From Promethearchaeota archaeon (GTDB lineage: Archaea; Asgardarchaeota; Lokiarchaeia; Sigyniarchaeales; SOKP01), in the NCBI GenBank assembly GCA_016840085.1, contig JAEOTA010000027.1, positions 1 to 48,957 of the forward strand: a stretch of DNA of 48,957 nt. Reading direction: 5' to 3'. The notes beneath the pieces are model-generated. The model saw only the letters and a list, made by a program, of their open reading frames with translations. It was not told where the DNA came from and ran no database searches. The translations under genes and the position numbers were made by a program. Positions 8,677 to 16,982 of the stretch are shown here, one piece after another (position 1 is the first letter of the stretch; each line of letters starts with the position of its first letter).

Positions 8677-8683
8677 GAGGTGA
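8677..8683 (+). promoter_or_regulatory. Shine-Dalgarno site GAGGTGA
   Basis: A strong site 9 bases before ATG 8693. A nearer ATG at 8686 opens only a seven-codon frame, so this site supports the 48-residue zinc-ribbon gene as real. Confidence 0.65.
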
Positions 8684-8692
8684 AAATGAAAT

Positions 8693-8839
8693 ATGAAACC
8701 AATATTTGAAAAATTTTGGTGTCCACAATGTGGACAAATTCGCTATGTTTACGTTGATGGTGTCTGTTCTAGCTGTAATACTGAAAATGAGCTAGAACAA
8801 ATAATACTTAAACGTAAGAATGCGATTCTAGCTTTCTAG
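8693..8839 (+). CDS. 48-residue zinc-ribbon protein
   Basis: A tiny protein with two CxxC knuckles, WCPQCGQ (Cys10, Cys13) and VCSSCNT (Cys25, Cys28), twelve residues apart between knuckles. That is the pattern of a zinc ribbon, followed by a charged helix ENELEQIILKRK. A strong Shine-Dalgarno site precedes it and the gene ends in TAG. Zinc ribbons of this size can bind nucleic acid or act as protein adaptors; nothing here decides between these. The next gene downstream, a phosphoesterase, has its own Shine-Dalgarno site. Confidence 0.65.
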   Translation: MKPIFEKFWCPQCGQIRYVYVDGVCSSCNTENELEQIILKRKNAILAF

Positions 8840-8981
8840 CTACTTTTTTTTCGTTTTATTTAATTGAACTCTCTTTATTTAGTCTCTTTGTTTAAATTAT
8901 TTTATAAGTAATAGAAAATATTTATAAATATTAGAAATTCTCTCTTAAATTATGAACTTAATATAAGAAGGTGCGAAAAAA

Positions 8982-9803
8982 TTGGTTGAAATCATACAAA
9001 TATCAGATCTCCATTATGGCAGTGAATTTGTGCCTGAATATATGGAAAATGTTATCAGTTATATTGATGAAGTTCGTCCTGATGTAGTAGTTTGTACGGG
9101 AGATATTGTACATAAAGGAAGGGTTGTTCAATTTAGAAAAGTAATTGAATATATTAATCGAATAAAGGAAATTGCTAAATTTCTAGCAGTACCAGGCAAC
9201 CACGACGCAAAAAATTCGGGTCTAGTGTATTTTGAAAAAATTATTGGTCCACGAAGATCCAGAATGATAATCGAAAATAAAGATACAATTATAGTTGGAA
9301 TTTGTTCTGCGAGAGATGATATGGCTGAAGGAATGGTTGGAGATGAGCAGCTTGATTGGACTGGAAGATGCTTTAACAAAAACTTAGAAAATAGAATAAT
9401 GGCATTACACCACCATTTAATTCCTATTCCAATGTCAGGGCAAAAATTTACTACAGTTCGAGATGCTGGAGAAATATTGGAATTTGCGGAGATATTTGAA
9501 ATAGATCTAGTATTAATGGGGCATCGTCATGTTCCTCACGCTTATGTAATTTCTTGGAAGGATTCAACAAATACAACTTTTCTTTACTGTGGTACTTCAA
9601 CCTCAAACAAAGTTCGTGCTGATGATAAACCGAGTTTCAATCATATTTATCTTAATGAGGGCGATTTAGAAGTATATATGGTCAATTCAACTAATCTTGA
9701 GAAATCTTTATTATTGGAGCGTAAGGCATATCATACAGAATTTAGAAGACCTAGGAAAACTAGAATTGAACACCTGCTCGCATCAGCAGTATGGGATGAA
9801 TAA
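8982..9803 (+). CDS. calcineurin-like metallophosphoesterase
   Basis: A 273-residue phosphoesterase with every dimetal motif in order: ISDLHYG (about 7-13), CTGDIVH (about 38-44), VPGNHD (about 69-74), LHHHL (near 142) and GHRHVPH (about 180-186). The family hydrolyses phosphodiesters or phosphomonoesters such as cyclic nucleotides or nucleic acid ends; the substrate cannot be read from the sequence. Start is a TTG with AAGGTG 8 bases upstream. A short tail of basic residues (RRPRKTR) follows the catalytic domain. A Nudix hydrolase lies 56 bases downstream on the same strand. Confidence 0.9.
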   Translation: MVEIIQISDLHYGSEFVPEYMENVISYIDEVRPDVVVCTGDIVHKGRVVQFRKVIEYINRIKEIAKFLAVPGNHDAKNSGLVYFEKIIGPRRSRMIIENKDTIIVGICSARDDMAEGMVGDEQLDWTGRCFNKNLENRIMALHHHLIPIPMSGQKFTTVRDAGEILEFAEIFEIDLVLMGHRHVPHAYVISWKDSTNTTFLYCGTSTSNKVRADDKPSFNHIYLNEGDLEVYMVNSTNLEKSLLLERKAYHTEFRRPRKTRIEHLLASAVWDE

Positions 9804-9859
9804 AATAAAAAGTAATAAAGAATAGTATAATTCATCAAAATAAAGATGAAAAAATAATT

Positions 9860-10288
9860 ATGCCAAAACCAGTTACTCCTTTGCTAACAGTAGATGCAGT
9901 AATTTTATTTAATAATAAAAAAGATATAGTTCTAATTCGTCGAAAAAATCCACCTTTTCAAGGGCAACTAGCATTACCTGGTGGTTTTGTGGACGTAGGA
10001 GAAACAGTAGAATCTGCATGTGTTCGTGAAGCAAAAGAGGAGACAAATATTGATGTAAAGATCATTAAACTTATTGGTGTTTTTTCGGACCCTAAACGAG
10101 ATCCAAGAGGACATACTGTTTCTATTGCCTTATTATGTGAACCAGTATCTAAAAAAGAGAAGCCGAAAGCTTTAGATGATGCGGCATCATTAGAAATAGT
10201 ATCTTTATCAAAAATTTCATCAATGAAATTAGCTTTTGATCATATGGAAATAATTAAAAAGTCTGGGATTTTAGACGAAAAAATTTAG
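9860..10288 (+). CDS. Nudix hydrolase
   Basis: Hydrolyses a nucleoside diphosphate linked to another moiety. The Nudix box GFVDVGETVESACVREAKEE (about 41-60) has the spacing Gx5Ex7REUxEE, with T in place of the usual following G. The N-terminal LLTVDAVILF and IVLIRRKNPPFQGQLALPGG match the ADP-ribose pyrophosphatase type, which is the most likely subfamily. It has 142 residues, normal for the family. It lies downstream of the metallophosphoesterase on the same strand and stops with TAG. Confidence 0.92.
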   Translation: MPKPVTPLLTVDAVILFNNKKDIVLIRRKNPPFQGQLALPGGFVDVGETVESACVREAKEETNIDVKIIKLIGVFSDPKRDPRGHTVSIALLCEPVSKKEKPKALDDAASLEIVSLSKISSMKLAFDHMEIIKKSGILDEKI

Positions 10289-10315
10289 TTTTTAACAAAA
10301 TTTAAAGCTAAATTT

Positions 10316-10723
10316 TCATTCTAATTCCTTTATTTCATAGAGATTTTGGTATCTATCCTTAATAAAAAGATAATACCCACTACTATCCTTTCTAGGAACT
10401 TTAATTATTGAAAATCCCATATAAGATGCTCTATCTACAAATATATCTCGATCTTTTATTAATATGCAAGTATGAGAGAACGTATCTTTTGCTTTACTTT
10501 CATCATCAGTAATAAATACTTCAAAACTTAGAGAATCTTTTTCATATCTTACAATTTTTTGGGTCTTATTCACACCAAAAAATTTATGCATCAGATCTGC
10601 AGAAACTTCAAATGATCTTATTTTTACCAAACCAAGTAATTCAATAAAGAATTTATCAGAATCGTCTTCTTTATTTGAAGCAATTGCAATGTGTTCAATT
10701 TCTTTTTCACTCATTATTCTCAT
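10316..10723 (-). CDS. VOC-fold (glyoxalase/bleomycin-resistance-like) protein
   Basis: A 135-residue protein with two beta-alpha-beta-beta-beta modules of the vicinal oxygen chelate fold. The first begins IEHIAIASNKEDDSDKFFIE, with LLGL in the expected place. The second begins FSHTCILIKDRDIFVDRASY and ends YYLFIKDRYQNLYEIKE. The family binds a divalent metal and small molecules; candidate ligands are His11, His85 and the terminal Glu, but the substrate is unknown. The first ATG is used. A second ATG (codon 4) has GAGATGA just upstream and is an equally good start. It converges on the Nudix gene. Confidence 0.7.
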   Translation of the reverse strand: MRIMSEKEIEHIAIASNKEDDSDKFFIELLGLVKIRSFEVSADLMHKFFGVNKTQKIVRYEKDSLSFEVFITDDESKAKDTFSHTCILIKDRDIFVDRASYMGFSIIKVPRKDSSGYYLFIKDRYQNLYEIKELE

Positions 10724-10902
10724 CTCTCAAATAATCTTTTATATACGATTAACTAATATTTATTCATTTAAGTGTTTAGTTAATTATTAACAGCCAATTA
10801 TTTTGTATCGAGAATTTGTTTAAAATTTAAAAATTTTAAGATTTTTATATAAATATTAGGGAAAAAAAAAAATAAATATAATAAGGTTAAGGTATTTAGT
10901 GG

Positions 10903-11772
10903 ATGACTGAAGTTTCTGAAGAAGAATTCTTATATAAGCTTTTAGAAGTCGTACACAAACTTTCAAACATTGCAAAAACACAAGCTTATCGTTTAAATAA
11001 AAAATGGGATGAATATTTTAAACCATTAAATGAGAAACCTCATGTTGTTCGTGAAATTCCATTAGTTAAAGATAAATTCCTAAACGAAATTGATTATAGA
11101 ATTGAAGTATTAAAGAATGTTGAACAAGCCATAGTTGATGGTTTTCATTCTATAAAGTCAATATTAAAGACAATATATGGCCAATATTTTGATTCTGAAC
11201 TGTTTAGAAAAGATTTTTCCGGGGAGGATCAGATAATTTTAAAATATTTAGTAGCTAAAGAAATTTTAGGAAATTTAATACAATATAATAAAATGGATCA
11301 TGAATCTGTCCCTATAAAATACAATATAGTTGCAAGGAATTATACCTTACTAAAAATAAAAGGTCAATCAGACCAGGAAATTTTAGATAGTTTAAATAAA
11401 TTAAATATTAAGGATATAAACTTAACCAATTTAAATGAATTTATGGAAAAAGTTAAAGCAGATGGTATAATAGAAATTAAGAAAAAGGGAAAAAATAATT
11501 TTTACGAATTAAAGAAAGAATTAGAATTAACTAAAGAAGGAAAATTACAGTATAAAGCTCTATTAGCACCTTTAGTAGATTGGCCTACATTATTTTGGAG
11601 AAGTTTCTATAATATTAGAGAATTAAATGTTACTCCTGAAGAAACAATTCCCTACTATGATTTCCTAATTAAAATTCTAACCAAATCTGCTACTCAAGGA
11701 TTTTCGCCAACTCATTATGTTTTTAAAAATTTAGTAAAATATTATGAGAAAATTAAGGAAAAGTCTAAATAA
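10903..11772 (+). CDS. unrecognised helical protein with a possible winged-helix segment
   Basis: A 289-residue soluble protein that I cannot assign. Residues 1-130 are predicted mostly helical and highly charged, without cysteines or transmembrane stretches. Residues about 155-215 (QSDQEILDSLNKLNIKDI, then FMEKVKADGIIEIKKKGKNN) have the helix-helix-wing pattern of a winged helix, ending in KELELTKEGKLQYKALL as in many archaeal transcription regulators. The last 70 residues are again helical with aromatics (WPTLFWRSFYNIREL). A DNA-binding role is plausible but not shown. It is flanked by the opposite-strand VOC and DtdA genes, so it is monocistronic. Confidence 0.6.
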   Translation: MTEVSEEEFLYKLLEVVHKLSNIAKTQAYRLNKKWDEYFKPLNEKPHVVREIPLVKDKFLNEIDYRIEVLKNVEQAIVDGFHSIKSILKTIYGQYFDSELFRKDFSGEDQIILKYLVAKEILGNLIQYNKMDHESVPIKYNIVARNYTLLKIKGQSDQEILDSLNKLNIKDINLTNLNEFMEKVKADGIIEIKKKGKNNFYELKKELELTKEGKLQYKALLAPLVDWPTLFWRSFYNIRELNVTPEETIPYYDFLIKILTKSATQGFSPTHYVFKNLVKYYEKIKEKSK

Positions 11773-11802
11773 TTTCAATAACACTTTTTAACTTCTTATA
11801 GT

Positions 11803-12669
11803 TTAAAACTCTTTTGTCTTCTTTATTGGAATTTCAAACTCTTCCAAAAGCGGAATTAAATATTTTTTATCGTTAGAATTTGTTCCTTTCCAGTCGATAA
11901 TGAAATAATCAATTTTTTCAAGAGTATTTCTAATCATTTTCTTTATTAAATCTTTATTTAGTTGCTGTATATAATATTTAGGACAAATAAAAGACATTGC
12001 CACATTCTTAGTTCGAATTAATCTATTAAAATTAGGAGCATAATGTGTTCCTCCAAAACCTAACCCTATTATATCACTTTTTTTTTCTTTTAGTTCTAAG
12101 TATTTGATGATTGTATTAATAGTTACTTTGGCAAGTAGTTCGCCAGCTTCATTAATAATCCACTCTTCCTTCTTACTCCCTAATTCCATGAATATTAAGG
12201 GTTTTTCTAATCTCGTAGGACCATGATGTGTTACTTCAATATCTATTGAAAACTTTTCTAATTGTGGTGGAAATTCTTGTTTAATCAATGAAAAAAATCC
12301 TGCCTTGTGAAGTAAAGCACTAGTTTTTGATAAATCTTGAGATTCCCCTCCAAAATTTACCTCTTCTGTCCAATTTCCTGTTGTATGGACTAAAAATGCT
12401 GGTCGAGTAGTTTTTGAGGTATGGCGGCTAGCAAAAATAAGTAATTCAGGATTTAACTCAGATTTATCCAATTTTAAGTCATTTAGAAAGATTAAAGGAT
12501 CATTAGTAAGCCCAAGAATTACTTCATTTTCAGTAGACTCCATCTTTAATTTAAAAACGGGATTTTCATGCCACGTGAAATTTGTCTTTTCGAAATTGTA
12601 AACTTTAGAATCTAAAAATTTTTCTCTTATGTTCATTGAAGCTTTATCTTCGTTGGAAGTAATGATCAT
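11803..12669 (-). CDS. dtdA: D-aminoacyl-tRNA deacylase (DtdA / GEK1 family)
   Basis: Removes D-amino acids wrongly loaded on tRNA, the archaeal and plant-type DTD2 enzyme. Family signatures are complete: FASRHTSKTTRPAFLVHTTG (about 80-99), the THHGPTR motif (about 147-153), FMELGSKKEEW, and GLGFGGTHYAPNF (about 202-214) with zinc-type histidines. Length (288) fits the family. It is convergent with the unrecognised gene at 10903. ATG at 12669 is used; upstream DNA is A/T-rich without a clear Shine-Dalgarno site. Its presence alongside AlaRS gives two tRNA quality-control genes within 8 kb, though not in one operon. Confidence 0.93.
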   Translation of the reverse strand: MIITSNEDKASMNIREKFLDSKVYNFEKTNFTWHENPVFKLKMESTENEVILGLTNDPLIFLNDLKLDKSELNPELLIFASRHTSKTTRPAFLVHTTGNWTEEVNFGGESQDLSKTSALLHKAGFFSLIKQEFPPQLEKFSIDIEVTHHGPTRLEKPLIFMELGSKKEEWIINEAGELLAKVTINTIIKYLELKEKKSDIIGLGFGGTHYAPNFNRLIRTKNVAMSFICPKYYIQQLNKDLIKKMIRNTLEKIDYFIIDWKGTNSNDKKYLIPLLEEFEIPIKKTKEF

Positions 12670-12792
12670 GAACTCGATTAAATATCACCTATGAGCCATT
12701 CCTTTCTTTATAATTATCAAAATCAATAAAAATTTTATATTTTTTGTTAATTACTACAACTTTATTAAATCTTAAATCTATTTTCAATAATA

Positions 12793-13758
12793 ATGAGTGT
12801 TAATTTAATAATAGTTGTAATTCTTTCTCTAGCTTTTGGAATCTTATTTTTTATCGCAGATTATTTTGAAAATAAACTTATTCAAGTCCATGCTTCATTA
12901 ATAGCAGGAATATCAGTATCGTATTTCTTCCTAATAGTGCTTCCTGAAATTGCTGAAAGATTACCAGAGTTTCCTTTTCATTTAAAATTATTTGAATACC
13001 TCTTTGTACTTATCGGTTTTTCATTTATTCATGTATCTGAGAAGTTAATGGTACAAAAAGTTGAAGTAAACACTCAAAGAAAAATGAGAAAATTACTCAA
13101 AAAAGAAAAAATTTTAGAAAGTGTTGAGCATAATATGGAAAAAATTCTTACAAAAGAATTAAAACATGAAAATCTAGATGAAATTGCATTAAGAGAAATA
13201 GCTCAGAAACTTTCTGAATTAAATAAACAAGAAGAGACAATGAAATTAGAAATAAATAACTATAAAATTAAGATTCAAAATAAGATTAATAGAGAGTTAA
13301 CTAACTTCCGGTTTATTACAGATTATGTTTATCACTTTCTTGTAGGTATTATTTTAATAGGATTATTGACTATTAATGAATTAATAGGAGCAATTCTCTT
13401 TTTCATATACGCCTTGTTTAGAACTGTCGTAACTAAACGATCTGAAGCACATCTCATATTTACTGATTTAGAGATCTATGAAGATCAAAAGTTTGAAGTA
13501 AAACCTATTATTAAGTATATTTCATCTAGTTCAACTCTAACGGGTATTATAATTGGATTAATTATTAAATTATTTTTACCAGTTAATTTAGAACTCCTAT
13601 TTATTTTCTATTCCTTTATTTCTGGCGTAATTTTATACGTCATAGTACGAGAAGTCATTCCTGAAAAAGAAAAAGGAGATCCTATAAAGTTTTTGGTTGG
13701 TTTAGTTGGTTTCTCAATTATCATAATAATTATTAATATTTTTACAAATGTCTTGTAA
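12793..13758 (+). CDS. polytopic membrane protein, divergent ZIP-transporter-like
   Basis: Eight or so membrane segments, three before and five after a long charged coiled coil (about 88-172, e.g. EKILTKELKHENLDEIALRE). The layout, with HASLIAGISVSYFFLIVLPE in segment 2 and SGVILYVIVREVIPEKEKGD in segment 7, resembles ZIP metal transporters, which have a long loop between segments 3 and 4. The ZIP metal site is not conserved: segment 4 reads YHFLVGIILIG where ZIPs have HNxxDG, and segment 5 lacks the HExPxE motif. It could be a ZIP-derived protein that no longer transports metal, or an unrelated membrane protein. No signal peptide beyond the first segment. Confidence 0.55.
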   Translation: MSVNLIIVVILSLAFGILFFIADYFENKLIQVHASLIAGISVSYFFLIVLPEIAERLPEFPFHLKLFEYLFVLIGFSFIHVSEKLMVQKVEVNTQRKMRKLLKKEKILESVEHNMEKILTKELKHENLDEIALREIAQKLSELNKQEETMKLEINNYKIKIQNKINRELTNFRFITDYVYHFLVGIILIGLLTINELIGAILFFIYALFRTVVTKRSEAHLIFTDLEIYEDQKFEVKPIIKYISSSSTLTGIIIGLIIKLFLPVNLELLFIFYSFISGVILYVIVREVIPEKEKGDPIKFLVGLVGFSIIIIIINIFTNVL

Positions 13759-13901
13759 ATTATGTAAATTTATATAGTATTTTTAAAATTTATAACTTAA
13801 AAGCCATAAATCAAATCCTCTTATTTTTGAATATATCCCTGCTTAAAAAGATTTAAATTCATTAAAACTAAGTTTAAATTAAAGTGAGGTTATGAAATAA
13901 A

Positions 13902-14468
13902 ATGGATATGAAGAAAAAAAGTTTTAATGAATTATTATCAATAGATAATGATGATAAAAAAATCATCGAAATGATTGAAAAAAATCCCGATATTACTCAT
14001 AGCGATATAGCTAAGGAGATCGAAAAATCTCAACCTGCTGTTGGTGCCCGAATCATAAAGTTAGAAAGAAAAAATTTACTTACAAAACAAGTGGGCTTTA
14101 ATATTAAAAAAGTTGATATTAAAGTTGCAATAGTTTATATTTCTACTAAAGATGTTGAGAATATTGTTAATAAAATTGAAAATTGTCCATTTATTAATCA
14201 TGCCTTTAAAATCTCTGGTGAATTTAATGTACTTTGTTTCATCGCAGCTTCTGATCTTCAAACAATCGAAAAACTAGTAGATTTATGTTTTAGGCGTGAT
14301 GAAAATGTTGTTAATGTCAAAACTAATATTTTAATAGAATCTATTCATGATTTTGTTGTCCCAATTGATTTTCAAATCGAAGATTTTGACGGGAGGTACT
14401 GTGGTCCTGAATGTAACATGCGGGACGAATTACCTAAGTTTAAATTCGGTCAGGAAATTGAGGAATAA
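13902..14468 (+). CDS. Lrp/AsnC-family regulator with C-terminal Cys motif, paralogue 1
   Basis: A 188-residue regulator. Residues about 17-65 form the AsnC-type helix-turn-helix (DITHSDIAKEIEKSQPAVGA with RIIKLE). Residues about 72-150 form a RAM-like effector domain (VAIVYISTKDVENIVNKIEN, then CPFINHAFKISGEFNVLCFI). A C-terminal extension carries CGPEC (about residues 167-171), absent from ordinary Lrp proteins and shared with the paralogue at 14549. GAGGTTAT precedes the ATG. The extra cysteines suggest metal or thiol sensing, which is inference. It converges with paralogue 2. Confidence 0.88.
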   Translation: MDMKKKSFNELLSIDNDDKKIIEMIEKNPDITHSDIAKEIEKSQPAVGARIIKLERKNLLTKQVGFNIKKVDIKVAIVYISTKDVENIVNKIENCPFINHAFKISGEFNVLCFIAASDLQTIEKLVDLCFRRDENVVNVKTNILIESIHDFVVPIDFQIEDFDGRYCGPECNMRDELPKFKFGQEIEE

Positions 14469-14548
14469 GTAAATAAACTGGTTTTTCTTTCATTAAATTT
14501 TTTCTAAAGTAGAATTATAAAAACATATTGTAATATACAAAAAAAAGT

Positions 14549-15103
14549 CTAAGTATCAATCAATTTAACCAAACCCCTTTCTTTAGCTATTTTATACTTG
14601 CATTTTGGGCCACACCCTTCTTCAATGGTTGGGTCATGGTCTTCTGAATCAAAATCAATGGGTAGAATAAAATCTTTAGCTATATCAATAATTACTTCCA
14701 TTGATACTGAAGAGATCGAGGGATTATCTCTAAAATGATAATTGATTACATTATCTAATTTTTCGAGTTTAGAGCTTGCGAGTAGTATGCACACATTATG
14801 TGCCCCACTTAGACGAAATGCATTAAGCATAAAAGGACAAAAACGAGCCATATCAAGGATTTCTTCTGGATTCTTTGTTTGAATTTCTACAGTAGCTAAA
14901 AAAAGATCAACTTTCCTAAAATTGATACCTGGCTGGAATTGTAAAACGCCATTTTTTTCAAGTTTTTTAATTCTCATACCGACCGTTGGTTGTGATCTAT
15001 TTATCTTTGTAGCAATTTCAGTATGTGTAAGAGCTGGATTATCCTGAACAAGCGAGATAATTTGTCTATCAATATCATCAAGCTTTAATTTATCTGATAT
15101 CAT
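14549..15103 (-). CDS. Lrp/AsnC-family regulator with C-terminal Cys motif, paralogue 2
   Basis: A 184-residue paralogue of the regulators at 13902 and 16272. The helix-turn-helix reads ALTHTEIATKINRSQPTVGM then RIKKLEKNGVL. The effector domain contains ARFCPFMLNAFRLSGAHNVC, and the tail is EEGCGPKCKYK. The CPF..(A)F.(I/L)SG..N block is common to all three paralogues and probably lies at the effector site. Dimers or octamers would be normal for the family. It is nearer to paralogue 3 than to paralogue 1 by eye (both share SQPTVGMRIKKLE). Confidence 0.9.
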   Translation of the reverse strand: MISDKLKLDDIDRQIISLVQDNPALTHTEIATKINRSQPTVGMRIKKLEKNGVLQFQPGINFRKVDLFLATVEIQTKNPEEILDMARFCPFMLNAFRLSGAHNVCILLASSKLEKLDNVINYHFRDNPSISSVSMEVIIDIAKDFILPIDFDSEDHDPTIEEGCGPKCKYKIAKERGLVKLIDT

Positions 15104-15187
15104 AATGATCCTAAAAAAATGTTTACTTTATATTAAGAAATAGTTTTTCAAATTTATCTATTTATAATTAATTAATCAATTTTATTA

Positions 15188-15856
15188 TTAAAACTCAGAT
15201 AATGGAATTCGTCCATTATAATAAATCATCCTACCATCAAAACTAATTTGGTTGGCAATAATTTTAACACCTTTTTTTCTTGCTTCACTTAATTTTTTTG
15301 AAAATTTTGGATCCGTTTTTGTATTCGGCGCAAAGCTTTCTGCCTTTCGGACAATTAAAAAAAGAATTATACCATTATGATTTATAATTTCCACCACATG
15401 ACGAGTTCCACGCTCAGTCGGAGCATCGGGAAATAATGCTATACCCTCCTTCACCAATGAGACACCTTTTACTTCCAATGGGACATCATCTAGCAGAAAA
15501 TCAATTCTACTATTGCCTATTTTTACTTCTCTCTTAATTTTTTTTACTTCTGAAAATTCTGGTAAATATTCAAATACTTTTTGAGCGATTCTCGAATGAA
15601 GCGCTGTGTCTATTAATATCCATTCTTCGTCTGCCTTAACCGCTTTAATATAATATTTCAACTTACCCTGTGAATATGTGAATAACACTTCAGCACCTTC
15701 AAAAAGCAATTCTTTTAACCTACCAGGATCATGAATATGAGCTGTTTCAATGCGGTCTTTATACTTGATTTCTCCTATAAACCTATTTGGTCTTGCTATA
15801 AATTCACCTTTCATTAAATTAGGGATCTCAAATAAAGGCCATTTTCTTACCGACAT
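15188..15856 (-). CDS. sfsA: SfsA family protein
   Basis: Homologue of the sugar fermentation stimulation protein A, a nuclease-like DNA-binding protein of unclear role. Signatures: EFIARPNRFIGEI (about 17-29), HIHDPGRLKELL (about 41-52), the PD-(D/E)XK-like core RIDFLLDDVPLEVKGVSLVK (about 117-136) and FPDAPTERGTRHVVEI (about 142-157). Length 222 is typical. It lies between Lrp paralogues 2 and the ferredoxin gene, transcribed toward paralogue 2. No operon partner is evident. Confidence 0.93.
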   Translation of the reverse strand: MSVRKWPLFEIPNLMKGEFIARPNRFIGEIKYKDRIETAHIHDPGRLKELLFEGAEVLFTYSQGKLKYYIKAVKADEEWILIDTALHSRIAQKVFEYLPEFSEVKKIKREVKIGNSRIDFLLDDVPLEVKGVSLVKEGIALFPDAPTERGTRHVVEIINHNGIILFLIVRKAESFAPNTKTDPKFSKKLSEARKKGVKIIANQISFDGRMIYYNGRIPLSEF

Positions 15857-15974
15857 TTAAAAATTTAATTTCTAAGGTTTTCTATTTAGATTAATTTATC
15901 CTGCTATATTAAAGGATTTTGTTATAATGTATAAACCAAATAGATAAAAACATATCCTTATTTGAGTAATTATA

Positions 15975-16214
15975 ATGAGTGAAGCAAAGAATCGAAGCAA
16001 TATTGAAAGCTATAAATTTCATCATATAGATATAAATAAATGTAGCAAATGTAAGGAATTTTCATGTGAAGATGTATGTTTTAGAGGTATTTATGAAGTT
16101 ATTAATAAAGATTCTACACCTAAATGTATAGTTGTCGAAGATCGTGAAGATCGCTGTGTAAAATGCCACATCTGCACAACTACGTGCAAAGCTAAAGCAA
16201 TAACTATAGATTAA
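15975..16214 (+). CDS. two-[4Fe-4S] ferredoxin-like protein
   Basis: A 79-residue electron carrier. Two four-cysteine sets are present: CSKCKEFSCEDVC (spacing CxxCx4Cx3C) and CVKCHICTTTC (CxxCxxCxxxC). The first set has an enlarged gap between the second and third cysteines and lacks the proline that normally follows the last cysteine, so its cluster may differ in potential or be labile. The end KAKAITID is ferredoxin-like. Partner enzymes are unknown. It lies between regulator paralogues that themselves bear extra cysteines. Confidence 0.82.
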   Translation: MSEAKNRSNIESYKFHHIDINKCSKCKEFSCEDVCFRGIYEVINKDSTPKCIVVEDREDRCVKCHICTTTCKAKAITID

Positions 16215-16271
16215 TATGGTTTAGATAGAACTCTAATTTTAAAAATAGATTTCTAATGAAATTTAAAAAAA

Positions 16272-16784
16272 TTAGAAGTTACATTGTTCACAACAATTAT
16301 TATTTAAAATAATTTGACCATTTTCAAGATTAAGGTTTATAGGCAACACGAAATCATTTGCAACATCAGCAATAACGTCTATGTGAACATTTAAAACATT
16401 TGGATTACTTCTGAAATGATTATTTATAATCTTATCAATATCTTTAAAGCTTAAACCAGCAATTATAACACTGATATTAATATCTCCACTTAACCTGAAA
16501 GCATTAAGCATGAAAGGACATTCTTTAACTATTTTAAAGGCTTCTTGGGGGTTTTTTGTTAGTATTTCGACTCGAGCAAAACAAAGATCTGCTACTTTAA
16601 TATTTATGCCTGCCTGAAATTTCAAAACTCCTAAATTTTCAAGTTTTTTTATCCTCATCCCTACAGTAGGCTGACTTCGATTCACATGTTCTGCAATTTC
16701 AGTATGCGTAAGATTTGGTTCTCTTTGGATTAAATCCATAATTTTACAATCGATATCATCAATTCCTATTTTTTTACTTAACAT
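16272..16784 (-). CDS. Lrp/AsnC-family regulator with C-terminal Cys motif, paralogue 3
   Basis: The shortest (170 residues) of three linked Lrp paralogues. The helix-turn-helix reads LTHTEIAEHVNRSQPTVGM followed by RIKKLENLGVL. The effector block is KECPFMLNAFRLSGDINISV. The tail ends NNCCEQCNF, so the C-terminal cysteine motif is CCxxC rather than CGPxC. It is divergent from the ArsR-type gene at 16983, and the 198-base gap between them holds the palindrome TATCGCGATA. Confidence 0.9.
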   Translation of the reverse strand: MLSKKIGIDDIDCKIMDLIQREPNLTHTEIAEHVNRSQPTVGMRIKKLENLGVLKFQAGINIKVADLCFARVEILTKNPQEAFKIVKECPFMLNAFRLSGDINISVIIAGLSFKDIDKIINNHFRSNPNVLNVHIDVIADVANDFVLPINLNLENGQIILNNNCCEQCNF

Positions 16785-16838
16785 TTTCCTTTCTCAATTT
16801 TTAATATAAAGGGGCAAAATAATATTTATATACTGCGG

Positions 16839-16848
16839 TATCGCGATA
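16839..16848. promoter_or_regulatory. palindrome TATCGCGATA, candidate operator
   Basis: A perfect 10-bp palindrome with a GC core inside an A/T-rich divergent promoter region (Lrp paralogue 3 to the left, ArsR-type gene to the right). It is followed by TATAAATATTACGATAG, which repeats a half-site-like CGATA and contains a TATA box. It suits a dimeric Lrp or ArsR repressor; which protein binds is unknown. Confidence 0.4.
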
Positions 16849-16982
16849 TATAAATATTACGATAGTTTAATATTTAAATCTTTGTGATTTTTGTATTAAT
16901 AAGAAAAAATTAATAATCCATTAAAATAAGCTTTAAAAACTAATAAAAAGAAATATACTAATATAACAATTCTGGAAATTAA

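Noticed and set aside
12793..13758. Calling the membrane protein a metal transporter
   Set aside because: The ZIP metal-binding residues are not conserved, so only a ZIP-like fold is proposed.
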